From Ignavibacteriales bacterium (GTDB lineage Bacteria > Bacteroidota > Ignavibacteria > Ignavibacteriales > Ignavibacteriaceae), in contig DPRR01000014.1 of the NCBI GenBank assembly GCA_003538625.1, positions 62,001-126,000 of the forward strand: a DNA stretch of 64,000 nt. The letters run 5' to 3'. How positions within the stretch are numbered: position 1 is the first letter of the stretch; the number at the start of each line of letters is the position of its first letter. The position numbers and the translations under genes are program-made. Below are positions 44,787 through 52,676 of this stretch, in pieces. The notes under the pieces were generated by a model. The model was not told the DNA's origin. It saw only the letters and a list, made by a program, of their open reading frames with translations, and ran no database searches.

Positions 44787-45803
44787 TTATTGCTCTATTT
44801 CAAGGATATTAATTTTTAATCCTTCGGTGCAATTTGTACACATATCAATTATTTTTCGATCTGCAAGGACTAAACTCCTGAATTTTTGATATTCTTCTGA
44901 CACCCAAATATCGGAAAATCTTTTACCATTTAGTACTCCTAGCGTGTATTCCGCATCCTTATCAAAACAGCATGGTACAACTTTTCCATCCCACGTAATA
45001 ACTGACGTACGCCACAAAGCAAAACAATGATTTTGTAATTTATTCTTTATAGAAAATTGTCCATCTTTAACAAAATATCTTCTGTACAATGGATTTTTAG
45101 GAAGAAATTTTACAGCATTTTCATAAGATGATATTTGCATGGTTTTAAAAACAAGTTTGTCTACACCAACTTCATTACAATATTTTCTAACCTCATCAAG
45201 CTGATGTTCATTTTGTTTCATAACAATAAATTGAAATTCTACATAAGGCTTATTTTTCTTTAATTCACGCTTTCGATTTATTAAACACCTTAAACCTTCA
45301 TCTGCTTGTTTAAATGTACCGCCTACTCTATACTTCTGATAGCTTTCTTCATCAAGCCCATCAACTGAATAAATAATTTTATCCGGTGCATTTTCAAGAA
45401 CATGATCAACATTTTTATCATTTAAAAAATGCCCGTTTGTAGAGATGGATATGTAAACATTATTTATTTGTGCATACTTTATCATTTCGGGAAGATGTTT
45501 ATTGATGTATGGTTCGCCTTGAAAAAATAATTGCACATAAAATCCAGTGCCCTTAATCTGATCAATCCAATCTTTGAAATCATTAAAATTTAATAATCCA
45601 AGTGGGCGGGTTAAAATTCCCAATCCTGAAGGACATTCCGGACATTTTAAGTTACAATGATTTGTCGGTTCGATAGAAAAAGAGATTGGCATTCCCCAAA
45701 CAATAGGTTTTCTTAACACCCGGGATATTGTGAATGAACTGACAATTTTAAAAACATTTACAGCTCTTCTGATCGTGAAATATTTTAAAAGATTTATTTC
45801 CAA
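44787..45803 (-). CDS. Radical SAM / SPASM-domain protein
   Basis: 338 aa. IEPTNHCNLKCPECPSG holds the radical-SAM CX3CX2C cluster. A SPASM region at the C-terminus (NHCFALWRTSVITWDGKVVPCCFDKDAEYTLGVLNG and IDMCTNCTEG) provides auxiliary iron-sulfur cysteines. SAM radical enzymes with SPASM modify peptides, sugars or lipids. The substrate here is not evident. It starts the operon with the flippase-like and GT2 genes, so a glycolipid or an unusual surface polymer component is the best inference. Confidence 0.92.
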   Translation of the reverse strand: MEINLLKYFTIRRAVNVFKIVSSFTISRVLRKPIVWGMPISFSIEPTNHCNLKCPECPSGLGILTRPLGLLNFNDFKDWIDQIKGTGFYVQLFFQGEPYINKHLPEMIKYAQINNVYISISTNGHFLNDKNVDHVLENAPDKIIYSVDGLDEESYQKYRVGGTFKQADEGLRCLINRKRELKKNKPYVEFQFIVMKQNEHQLDEVRKYCNEVGVDKLVFKTMQISSYENAVKFLPKNPLYRRYFVKDGQFSIKNKLQNHCFALWRTSVITWDGKVVPCCFDKDAEYTLGVLNGKRFSDIWVSEEYQKFRSLVLADRKIIDMCTNCTEGLKINILEIEQ

Positions 45804-45927
45804 TTTACTCTTAATTTTTAGATGTGAAGATAAGTAACTGAATCTAATTGTAAAAGATTAGATTGCCGTTACATTAAAAATCCACGTACAACAATATTAA
45901 ATCAGAATTGAAGGACGATGAACTAAT

Positions 45928-45959
45928 TTTGTGATGAATACGGCTTTTTCTTACTTTTG
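45928..45959 (+). promoter_or_regulatory. Bacteroidota-type promoter of bshC
   Basis: TTTG (45928-45931), a 20-nt spacer, then TACTTTTG (45952-45959), matching the TTTG...TAnnTTTG consensus exactly. The predicted start is near 45966, giving a short leader before ATG 45989 with GAGG. Confidence 0.6.
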
Positions 45960-45988
45960 CTTATTCCTTTTCAACATTTGAGGTAAGA

Positions 45989-47617
45989 ATGTTTATAAAT
46001 TTCAGTGATATTCCTAAGAATCAAAATCTATTTCTCGATTATTTATATGAATTTGAGAATGTGATGGAATTCTATAAACACGACTTCAGAAATAAAGAGA
46101 TTTACGTACAGATATTTAAAAACATTTGCGAGTCGAGAAAAGCCAGACAATTAAATTTATCTTCAATCATTAAAGAACAATACTCTGCTTTTTCAAATTT
46201 ATCCGGTAAAACGGTCAGGAATATCGATTTACTTGAGAAAGAGAAAACCATTGCCGTGGTCACCGGTCAGCAGCTTGGAATATTTGGCGGACCGCTTTAT
46301 ACCATTTACAAAATCATCACAACAATCAGATTGGCAAATCAGCTATCAGAAAGATATGATAATTTTAAATTCGTTCCGGTATTCTGGTTAGAAGGAGATG
46401 ATCATGATTTTAATGAAGTACGATCGATAAATTTATTTGATACTGAAAATCAGGTAATAAATATTGGCTATAAAGAAGAAATAGCTGATGATGATGCTAA
46501 ACAAAGTATCGGACATCTTGTTTTTGACAGCGGATTAGATGTATTATTTAATCATTTTGAAAGTAGTTTAAGAGATACCGAATTCAAAAATGAATTAGTT
46601 GGAAAATTAAAAGAGTGCTATAAAACCGGTAAAACATTTAAACAAAGTTTTAAAGAACTTATCTATTGGTTGTTTGATGAATACGGTCTTATAATTTTTG
46701 ATCCGCAGGATCCAAAGGTAAAAGCATTATTAAAACCAATCTTTAAAAAAGAGGTCAATGATTTTGCACAGCACACTCAAAAGTTAATTCAAGTAAGTGC
46801 ACGATTAGAAGAGATTTATCACGCTCAGGTAAAAGTTAAACCTGTTAATTTGTTTTATCATACCGATGACGGAAGATATTCAGTTGAACCTGTTGAAGAA
46901 GTCTTTAAACTACGGAGAAAACGCAAGCAGTTTACCAAAGATGAAATCCTCTTAGAGATTGATAATGCACCCGAAAGATTTAGTCCAAATGTTTTACTTC
47001 GACCTATCTGTCAGGATTATCTATTACCAACCGGATTCTATATTGGCGGACCAAGTGAAATTTCATATTTTGCTCAGGTTACTCCTCTTTATGATTTTTA
47101 CGATATTGAAACACCAATAGTATTTCCCAGATCTTCCCTCACAATACTTGAGAAAAATGTCTCTTCAGGATTAGACAAATATGATCTTACAATGAATGAT
47201 ATTTTTCTTGGATTGGATGAATTAAAGGAAAAAGTGATTGCCGGTTTATCGGAAAATAATATTGAACGTTCCTTTGATGAAGCTTCAAAAGATATAGAAC
47301 TTATTTTTGATAAAATAAAAGAAAATCTTTTTGCTATTGATAAAACATTAGTTGATTCAAGTGGACGCTACAAAGAAAAAATAATATCTTCTATAATGGA
47401 ACTAAGATCAAAGGCAATTAAAGCACAGGAAACAAAACACGAGACAACGATAAGACAGTTAACAAGATTATCAAACTTACTTTATCCGTTAGGAAACCTG
47501 CAGGAAAGAGAAATTAATTTTACGTACTTTTATAACAAATATGGAAAGGATTTTATTCGTAAGATTTATGACGATATTTCGGTAAATGAATTTGAACATC
47601 AGATACTTTCACTCTAA
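45989..47617 (+). CDS. bshC: Bacillithiol biosynthesis cysteine ligase BshC
   Basis: 542 aa, the usual BshC length. VVTGQQLGIFGGPLYTIYKIITTIRLA, VPVFWLEGDDHDFNEVRSI and LRPICQDYLLPTGFYIGGPSEISYFAQ are family signatures. It adds cysteine to glucosaminyl-malate in bacillithiol synthesis. The C-terminal half is a long coiled coil, as in the known structure. BshA and BshB are not in the window. It has its own promoter (45928-45959) and GAGG before ATG 45989. Confidence 0.95.
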   Translation: MFINFSDIPKNQNLFLDYLYEFENVMEFYKHDFRNKEIYVQIFKNICESRKARQLNLSSIIKEQYSAFSNLSGKTVRNIDLLEKEKTIAVVTGQQLGIFGGPLYTIYKIITTIRLANQLSERYDNFKFVPVFWLEGDDHDFNEVRSINLFDTENQVINIGYKEEIADDDAKQSIGHLVFDSGLDVLFNHFESSLRDTEFKNELVGKLKECYKTGKTFKQSFKELIYWLFDEYGLIIFDPQDPKVKALLKPIFKKEVNDFAQHTQKLIQVSARLEEIYHAQVKVKPVNLFYHTDDGRYSVEPVEEVFKLRRKRKQFTKDEILLEIDNAPERFSPNVLLRPICQDYLLPTGFYIGGPSEISYFAQVTPLYDFYDIETPIVFPRSSLTILEKNVSSGLDKYDLTMNDIFLGLDELKEKVIAGLSENNIERSFDEASKDIELIFDKIKENLFAIDKTLVDSSGRYKEKIISSIMELRSKAIKAQETKHETTIRQLTRLSNLLYPLGNLQEREINFTYFYNKYGKDFIRKIYDDISVNEFEHQILSL

Positions 47618-47681
47618 TTGAGCAAAATTAAAATTTTATTCACCCGGTTTGACGAAGTATCTTTTCATTTAATGTAGTCAT

Positions 47682-47710
47682 ATGTCATCCTGAGCGAAGT
47701 CGAAAGACGA
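47682..47710. repeat. Short dispersed intergenic repeat
   Basis: ATGTCATCCTGAGCGAAGTC followed by GAAAGAC matches a short repeat seen in the intergenic regions of many Bacteroidota and related genomes (GTCATCCTGAGCGAAGTCGAAGGA). It lies between convergent bshC and aroA. This is recognised from memory, and genome copy number cannot be judged from this window. Confidence 0.5.
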
Positions 47711-47714
47711 CCTT

Positions 47715-49001
47715 CTAAGATTTTATCACTATGGATCTTACTTGCTCTTCAAATCGAGGATTCGAAATATCAACAGATTCAAATCCATTCACTTCTCCCC
47801 CTTTATCTAAAAGCATACTTAATATTCCAAACGCCATAGCAATTCTATGATCACCATAACTTTCAAATATTGGATTGAAATTTTTAATTGATCCATCTAC
47901 AGAAAAACCGTCTTGCTTTTCTTCAACATTCAGACCAAGATGTTTGAAGTTTAAACAGATGCTGTGTATTCTATCTGATTCTTTTACTCTAAGTTCTTTC
48001 GCGTTATCTATCAAAAAATCGCCTTCAGCAAATATCCCTGCTATTGCTAATGCAGGTATTTCATCAATTATGTTTGGAATAATCTGTGAATTGATCGTTA
48101 TATTTTTTAACGAAGAGGATCTAACCAAAACATTACCGAATTCTTCATTGCTTGAAGTTCTTATATCTTCAAAAGAAATATCAGCTCCCATTTTTTTTAA
48201 TACTTCAATAAATCCGGTTCGTGTCGGGTTTAATGAAACGTCTCTAATTAATAATTCTGAGTTTGGGGTTAATAGAGTAAGCACAATATGAAAAGCTGAC
48301 GTTGATATATCACCCGGAACAAAATATTCCCCTGGTTTTGGATAATATTTTTTAGAAGAAGCCGAAATTATTTTTCCGTTTTCATATTTGATTGGCAAGC
48401 CGAGCATTTTTTCTGTGTGATTTCTGGTTTGAAATGATTCAATTATTTTAGTTTCACTTTCAGCGTGTAACCCGGCGAGTAATACAGAACTTTTAACCTG
48501 CGCACTGGCTAATGGCATTTCATAATTTATTGGAACTATTTCTGACTTTGGGTTAATTGTTAATGGCAGTGTCAAATTTGCTGTGGCATTAAAATGAGTA
48601 CCCATCCTGGTCAATGGTTCAATTACCCTTTTCATTGGCCGCATGGATAGTGATTCATCCCCAATCAGAGTAGATTTAAATTTCTGAGCAGCTAATAATC
48701 CCGCAATCAATCTTGCTGAAGTTCCGGAATTACCGCAGTCTAAATAAGAAACTGATTTTTTAAATCCTTTAAATCCACAACCTTCAACAACAATCTTTTC
48801 CGAATCGTTCATAAAACTTGCACCCAGCTGCTGCATAATTTTCATTGTTGACCTTACGTCTTCAGCCTCAGAAAGATTTTTTATTGTAGATCTACCCTGA
48901 GACATAGAAGAAAATATCACAGCTCGATGCGAAATAGATTTATCACCTGTTAAACTTAATTCACCACCAACTTTATTTATTTTCTCAAATCGTTTCTTCA
49001 A
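47715..49001 (-). CDS. aroA: 3-Phosphoshikimate 1-carboxyvinyltransferase (EPSP synthase)
   Basis: 428 aa. LTGDKSISHRAVIFSSMSQGRS and LDCGNSGTSARLIAGLL are PEP/shikimate-binding signatures, with LRVKESDRIHSI and YGDHRIAMAFGILSML near the C-terminus. It makes EPSP in the shikimate pathway. It stands at the end of a minus-strand run below trmH (no gap). It is isolated from other aro genes. Confidence 0.96.
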   Translation of the reverse strand: MKKRFEKINKVGGELSLTGDKSISHRAVIFSSMSQGRSTIKNLSEAEDVRSTMKIMQQLGASFMNDSEKIVVEGCGFKGFKKSVSYLDCGNSGTSARLIAGLLAAQKFKSTLIGDESLSMRPMKRVIEPLTRMGTHFNATANLTLPLTINPKSEIVPINYEMPLASAQVKSSVLLAGLHAESETKIIESFQTRNHTEKMLGLPIKYENGKIISASSKKYYPKPGEYFVPGDISTSAFHIVLTLLTPNSELLIRDVSLNPTRTGFIEVLKKMGADISFEDIRTSSNEEFGNVLVRSSSLKNITINSQIIPNIIDEIPALAIAGIFAEGDFLIDNAKELRVKESDRIHSICLNFKHLGLNVEEKQDGFSVDGSIKNFNPIFESYGDHRIAMAFGILSMLLDKGGEVNGFESVDISNPRFEEQVRSIVIKS

Positions 49002-49592
49002 TTATTTTTCACACCAACTATCAATTAATTCATCGAGAGCTTTCTCATCAAGTTCACTTTTTTTATACTTACCTTTTTTAATTCGTTGTCGCATAGCTTC
49101 ATAAAGAATTACTGCAGTTGCAACGGAAACGTTAAGACTTTGCACCATCCCAAACTGAGGGATTAAAAACACCTCATCCGCTAATTCTGCTGATGCTTCC
49201 GAAACTCCCCGATGTTCGTTGCCAACTACAATCGCAACTTTTTGAGTTAAATCGAGATCGTAAAGATTCCTTGAATTTTCGGTTAAAGATGACGCAAATA
49301 TTTTGAAGCCATCTCTTTTTAAAACGGTATAACATTCTTCAATAGCTTTGTACTTTTCTTTATCAACCCATTTAAATGCGGAAGCAGAAGATTTTTTACC
49401 AATCCGGGGAAATGATTCGAAGTTATAAACTAAATTTACTTTTGGAATTCCTACTGCATCGCAGGTTCTAAATATTGCAGAAACATTATGCGGATCATGA
49501 ATATTTTCCATCACAACAGTTAAAGAATGCTGGCGCGCCTTAATCACTCTGGTTATTTTTTCTAATCTTTTTTCAGTTTTAGTATTTCTCAC
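49002..49592 (-). CDS. trmH: SPOUT tRNA (guanosine-2'-O)-methyltransferase, TrmH family
   Basis: 196 aa. The start is GTG 49592, since no nearer ATG is in frame. Motif 1 (NIHDPHNVSAIFRTCDAVG), motif 2 (AIVVGNEHRGVS) and motif 3 (IPQFGMVQSLNVSVATAVILYEAMRQR) form the SPOUT knot. It methylates a ribose 2'-OH, usually G18 in tRNA. It abuts aroA and lies 5 bp downstream of the HicB-like gene. Confidence 0.93.
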   Translation of the reverse strand: MRNTKTEKRLEKITRVIKARQHSLTVVMENIHDPHNVSAIFRTCDAVGIPKVNLVYNFESFPRIGKKSSASAFKWVDKEKYKAIEECYTVLKRDGFKIFASSLTENSRNLYDLDLTQKVAIVVGNEHRGVSEASAELADEVFLIPQFGMVQSLNVSVATAVILYEAMRQRIKKGKYKKSELDEKALDELIDSWCEK

Positions 49593-49597
49593 AAGAA

Positions 49598-49819
49598 TTA
49601 CTTATGGAAAATTAGTTTGTAAATAGTTTTATTTTCTTCTCTGCGGGCTTTATCTAGTTTAATCTCTTTTGCAGATAATCTTAAATAAAATGATGTCAGT
49701 TCAACAATTTTTTCTAGAACAGTATCTTCATCATGAGCCCAGCTTTCACACCCTTTTATGGATGGAACTTCAGCAGTATAGCCATCATTGGTATTTGTTA
49801 CTATTAAATCGATAACCAT
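49598..49819 (-). CDS. Small HicB-like fold protein without HTH or HicA
   Basis: 73 aa. MVIDLIVTNTNDGYTAEVPSIKGCESWAHDEDTVLEKIVEL matches the HicB antitoxin-like strand-helix pattern (yta.vPdl.GC.s.gdt.eeal). The C-terminus is Lys/Arg-rich, with no ribbon or helix-turn-helix DNA-binding domain and no adjacent HicA toxin. It may be a retired antitoxin or a housekeeping protein conserved near trmH. No ribosome site is clear. Confidence 0.65.
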   Translation of the reverse strand: MVIDLIVTNTNDGYTAEVPSIKGCESWAHDEDTVLEKIVELTSFYLRLSAKEIKLDKARREENKTIYKLIFHK

Positions 49820-49843
49820 AAAATATTTTTAAAATGTAGTGTA

Positions 49844-49912
49844 ATTGCGAGTGAAACGAAGCAATCCATAATTTTACAGATTGCTTCATCCCAACAAGTT
49901 CGGATTCGCAAT
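49844..49912. repeat. REP-like inverted-repeat element
   Basis: ATTGCGA (49844-49850) pairs with TCGCAAT (49906-49912), and GAAGCAATC (49858-49866) with GATTGCTTC (49879-49887). This nested stem resembles the ATTGCGAGCGAAGCGAAGCAATC family of intergenic repeats found in many FCB genomes. It lies between the HicB-like gene and the MITE-like element. Confidence 0.6.
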
Positions 49913-49927
49913 AACGAGTTTATTAAA

Positions 49928-50035
49928 TAAGTCACCTTACGCAAAAAGTTATTTCATATACTGTTTCCGTAGCACAGACTTAAGTCTGTGCTACGATTTT
50001 ACAATATTTATTTAAATGCTGCCTAAGGTGACTTA
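49928..50035. mobile_element. Probable 108-bp MITE-like element with TA-flanked terminal inverted repeats
   Basis: TAAGTCACCTTA (49928-49939) and TAAGGTGACTTA (50024-50035) are perfect 12-bp inverted repeats, each bordered by TA, the target duplication of IS630/Tc1-mariner elements. The interior holds a 28-bp perfect palindrome (49968-49995, half-site CGTAGCACAGACTT). No transposase is encoded, so it would be non-autonomous. The deoC stop codon lies inside the right repeat. Confidence 0.5.
49968..49995. repeat. Perfect 28-bp palindrome inside the MITE-like element
   Basis: CGTAGCACAGACTT is followed directly by its exact reverse complement. It would form a long stem in RNA or cruciform DNA. 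Similar GTAGCACAGACTT words recur as intergenic repeats in related genomes, as far as I recall. Confidence 0.75.
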
Positions 50036-50806
50036 ATAATTACTTTCAGATTTTTGTCCGGCAATAATTTTAACACCAGCGCTTGCACCTAATCGTGTTG
50101 CACCGGCATTTATCATTGCAATTGCATCTTCATAAGAACGTATACCGCCTGAAGCTTTAACTTGCAAATTATCTCCAACTACAAACTTCATTAATGATAC
50201 GTCTTTAACTGTAGCTCCTCCCTTTGAAAATCCGGTTGATGTTTTTACAAAATTAACACCTGCAGCTTTGGATAATAAACAGGCGTAAACTTTTTCTTCA
50301 TCAGAAAGTAGACAGGTTTCTAAAATTACTTTTGAAGTACAAAGATGTTTTTTGGATAAATCAGCAATAGATTTTATTTCGTTTAAAACAAACTCATAAT
50401 CTTTATTTTTTAATTTGCCGATATTAATAACCATATCAAGTTCTTCAGCACCGTTTTTTATTGCTTCTTCAGCCTCAAGAAATTTAGATTGAGTTGTGGT
50501 TGCACCCAGCGGAAAACCTATCACTGTACAAACTTTTACGTTAGAAGATTTGACTAGATCAAAACAAGTTTCAACATAAGATGGATTTATACAAACAGAG
50601 GCAAAATTATTTTGTATCGCTTCTTCACATAGTTGTTTGATTTCAGATAAAGTTGCATCAGGCTTTAGCAAAGTATGATCTATCATTCCAGCTAACTCAT
50701 TCGCTGATAATTTTAAATCAGATGCTTTCTTCGATTTTTCAAATTCTAAAAATTCATTTAATATTTTTTTTACATTTTCTTCTGTAACCAAATTTTTCCA
50801 ACTCAT
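50033..50806 (-). CDS. deoC: Deoxyribose-phosphate aldolase
   Basis: 257 aa. IDHTLLKPDATLSEI, CTVIGFPLGATTTQSKFLEAEEAI, GVNFVKTSTGF (Schiff-base Lys) and VKASGGIRSYEDA (second catalytic Lys) are DeoC signatures. It splits deoxyribose 5-phosphate to acetaldehyde and glyceraldehyde 3-phosphate. Its stop lies inside the right inverted repeat of the MITE-like element. It abuts folD (0 bp), the next gene of the minus-strand operon. Confidence 0.95.
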   Translation of the reverse strand: MSWKNLVTEENVKKILNEFLEFEKSKKASDLKLSANELAGMIDHTLLKPDATLSEIKQLCEEAIQNNFASVCINPSYVETCFDLVKSSNVKVCTVIGFPLGATTTQSKFLEAEEAIKNGAEELDMVINIGKLKNKDYEFVLNEIKSIADLSKKHLCTSKVILETCLLSDEEKVYACLLSKAAGVNFVKTSTGFSKGGATVKDVSLMKFVVGDNLQVKASGGIRSYEDAIAMINAGATRLGASAGVKIIAGQKSESNY

Positions 50807-51685
50807 TTATTCACCATATAATTTGTAAGCTTTGAAAGTATTGCTTAGCAGCATTGCAATAGTCATTGGTCCAACTCCGCCCGGAACCGGAGTTATGAAA
50901 GAAGCTTTTTTAGAAACATTTTCAAAATCAACATCACCAACTATTCTGTAACCTTTAGCTTTTGTTGGATCATGGATTCGATTAATTCCTACATCGATTA
51001 CCACAACTCCATCTTTAACCATATCTGCCTTTATCATTTCTGCTTTACCAATTGCGGCTATCAAAATATCAGCTTGCTTAGTGTAATAAGAAATGTCATT
51101 CGCAGCCGAGTGAACAATCGTTACTATTGAATTCGCTCCATCAGCTTTTTGCAGCATAATGTTAGCAATCGGTTTGCCAACGATGTTGCTTCTTCCTACA
51201 ACAACAACGTGCTTGCCTTTGGTTTCTATTTTATAACGCATCAGTAATTCCTGAATTCCCGCTGGTGTGCATGATGCAAACGTATCTTTTCCGATAACAA
51301 GATTTCCGACGGATATGGGATGAAAACCATCAACATCCTTTTTTGGTGAGATTGTCTCAATTACTCTATCTTCATCAATATGTTTTGGTAATGGAAGTTG
51401 AACAAGAATTCCATGGTAATCTTTATTTTGATTGTAAGATTGAATAAGTGTCAAAAGTTCTGCTTCAGAAATATCGGCACTTAACTTTTCTGTTTTTGTT
51501 CGCATTCCAATTTCTTCGCAGGCTTTACCTTTGCTTGCAACATAAATTTGTGAAGCCGGATCATCGCCAACTATTATTGCAACAAGCCCGGGTACATTCT
51601 TTCCTTCAGCTTTAAGCTGAGATATTTTATCTTTAAGTTCGCTGCGAATATCTGCTGCAACTTTTTTACCATCAATTATAATCAT
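50807..51685 (-). CDS. folD: Bifunctional methylene-THF dehydrogenase/cyclohydrolase
   Basis: 292 aa. Signature motifs are VGDDPASQIYVASKGKACEEIG, QLPLPKHIDEDRVI, VVGRSNIVGKPIANIML and the C-terminal PGGVGPMTIAMLL. It interconverts 5,10-methylene-THF and 10-formyl-THF with NADP. It lies in the ymdB/methylase/folD/deoC operon of the minus strand. Confidence 0.96.
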   Translation of the reverse strand: MIIIDGKKVAADIRSELKDKISQLKAEGKNVPGLVAIIVGDDPASQIYVASKGKACEEIGMRTKTEKLSADISEAELLTLIQSYNQNKDYHGILVQLPLPKHIDEDRVIETISPKKDVDGFHPISVGNLVIGKDTFASCTPAGIQELLMRYKIETKGKHVVVVGRSNIVGKPIANIMLQKADGANSIVTIVHSAANDISYYTKQADILIAAIGKAEMIKADMVKDGVVVIDVGINRIHDPTKAKGYRIVGDVDFENVSKKASFITPVPGGVGPMTIAMLLSNTFKAYKLYGE

Positions 51686-51692
51686 TATTAAC

Positions 51693-52676
51693 TCAACTGT
51701 AAGTTATGTTATATTTTTTCCTTAAGTGACTTAAAATTTTTTTGTCCTGAATTATTTCTTCAAAAAATGGATTTGAATTTTGCCAGCCTGTTTTTTTTGT
51801 CTCTCTGTAATTCTCTAATCGTCTCAAAGAAATTTCACAATAAACAGGATCGTAATCAAATGTATAACATTTTCTGCCAAGTAATTCACAGGCGATCAAT
51901 GTTGTCCCTGAATGTGAAAAAAAATCTGTAACAAGTTCATTCTTCGTTGTTGAAGCTTCAATAATTCTTTTTATTGCTTTTAGTGGTTTTTGAGCATAAC
52001 ATCCGTTTACGTTTTCTTCCATTCTGTAAAATACTTGCTGCACATCAATCCAAACATTGCCGGCACGAATGAAATGGGATTTGCTGCGTTCAAGGTTTTC
52101 AGTTTTGTCCCCACCTATTTCTTTATAGTAACCCTTTAAGACTTTCGGGATATCTGTGTACTCAGATTTTATATTAAACTTTGGTTTCCCTTGTGTGTAA
52201 AACAATAGTTCTTGTCTAATTGCCATCCAATTATATTGTGTTCCATATCCGCGCTGATTTCTCATGGTTATAAAACTTCTTGAATTCAATCCTGATAATT
52301 TCATCATTTCAATAAATCCGCCGAACGGTTCAAAATGATTAGATTGATCAGCCCCAAGCCAAAAATAGAATGATGAATTTTTATTTGATACTTCAATGTT
52401 TAATGCTATCCATTCTTTACACCACTTAATAAAATCTGCATCCTGTTTTTCTTTAAAGGCTATAAAATTATAAGGTGGATCCTGAACCGAAAGTTTTGCT
52501 TTTAATTTTCCAAAAACTTTTTTTACATCATTCTTATTGCTTATATCAATACAAGCTATTTTGTGTCCAATAGTTTTATCATTCCAGACTGTTCCCTCAT
52601 TAAACCTGCAATAAGGTAAAAGTAACTTCCTAAGAGTTTCATCTTTATCAATTCGGGGCAGCGGATGATTGAGCAT
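51693..52676 (-). CDS. Orphan DNA adenine/cytosine-N methyltransferase, beta-class order
   Basis: About 327 aa from ATG 52676. A TTG at 52688 is also in frame and would increase the overlap with ymdB. Motif IV QDPPYNF (near residue 70) precedes motif I FFSHSGTTLIACELLGRKC (near 280), the beta-class (N4/N6-MTase) order. QRGYGTQYNWMAIRQE and QQVFYRME lie in the variable target-recognition part. No restriction endonuclease gene is nearby. It sits inside a housekeeping operon between ymdB and folD, so it looks like a solitary, possibly regulatory methylase. It overlaps ymdB by 29 bp, which implies translational coupling. Confidence 0.85.
   Translation of the reverse strand: MLNHPLPRIDKDETLRKLLLPYCRFNEGTVWNDKTIGHKIACIDISNKNDVKKVFGKLKAKLSVQDPPYNFIAFKEKQDADFIKWCKEWIALNIEVSNKNSSFYFWLGADQSNHFEPFGGFIEMMKLSGLNSRSFITMRNQRGYGTQYNWMAIRQELLFYTQGKPKFNIKSEYTDIPKVLKGYYKEIGGDKTENLERSKSHFIRAGNVWIDVQQVFYRMEENVNGCYAQKPLKAIKRIIEASTTKNELVTDFFSHSGTTLIACELLGRKCYTFDYDPVYCEISLRRLENYRETKKTGWQNSNPFFEEIIQDKKILSHLRKKYNITYS

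Noticed and set aside
49598..49819. HicAB toxin-antitoxin system
   Set aside because: No HicA-like gene lies beside the HicB-like gene, and it lacks an HTH domain.
51693..52676. Restriction-modification system
   Set aside because: No restriction endonuclease or specificity gene is adjacent; neighbours are housekeeping genes.
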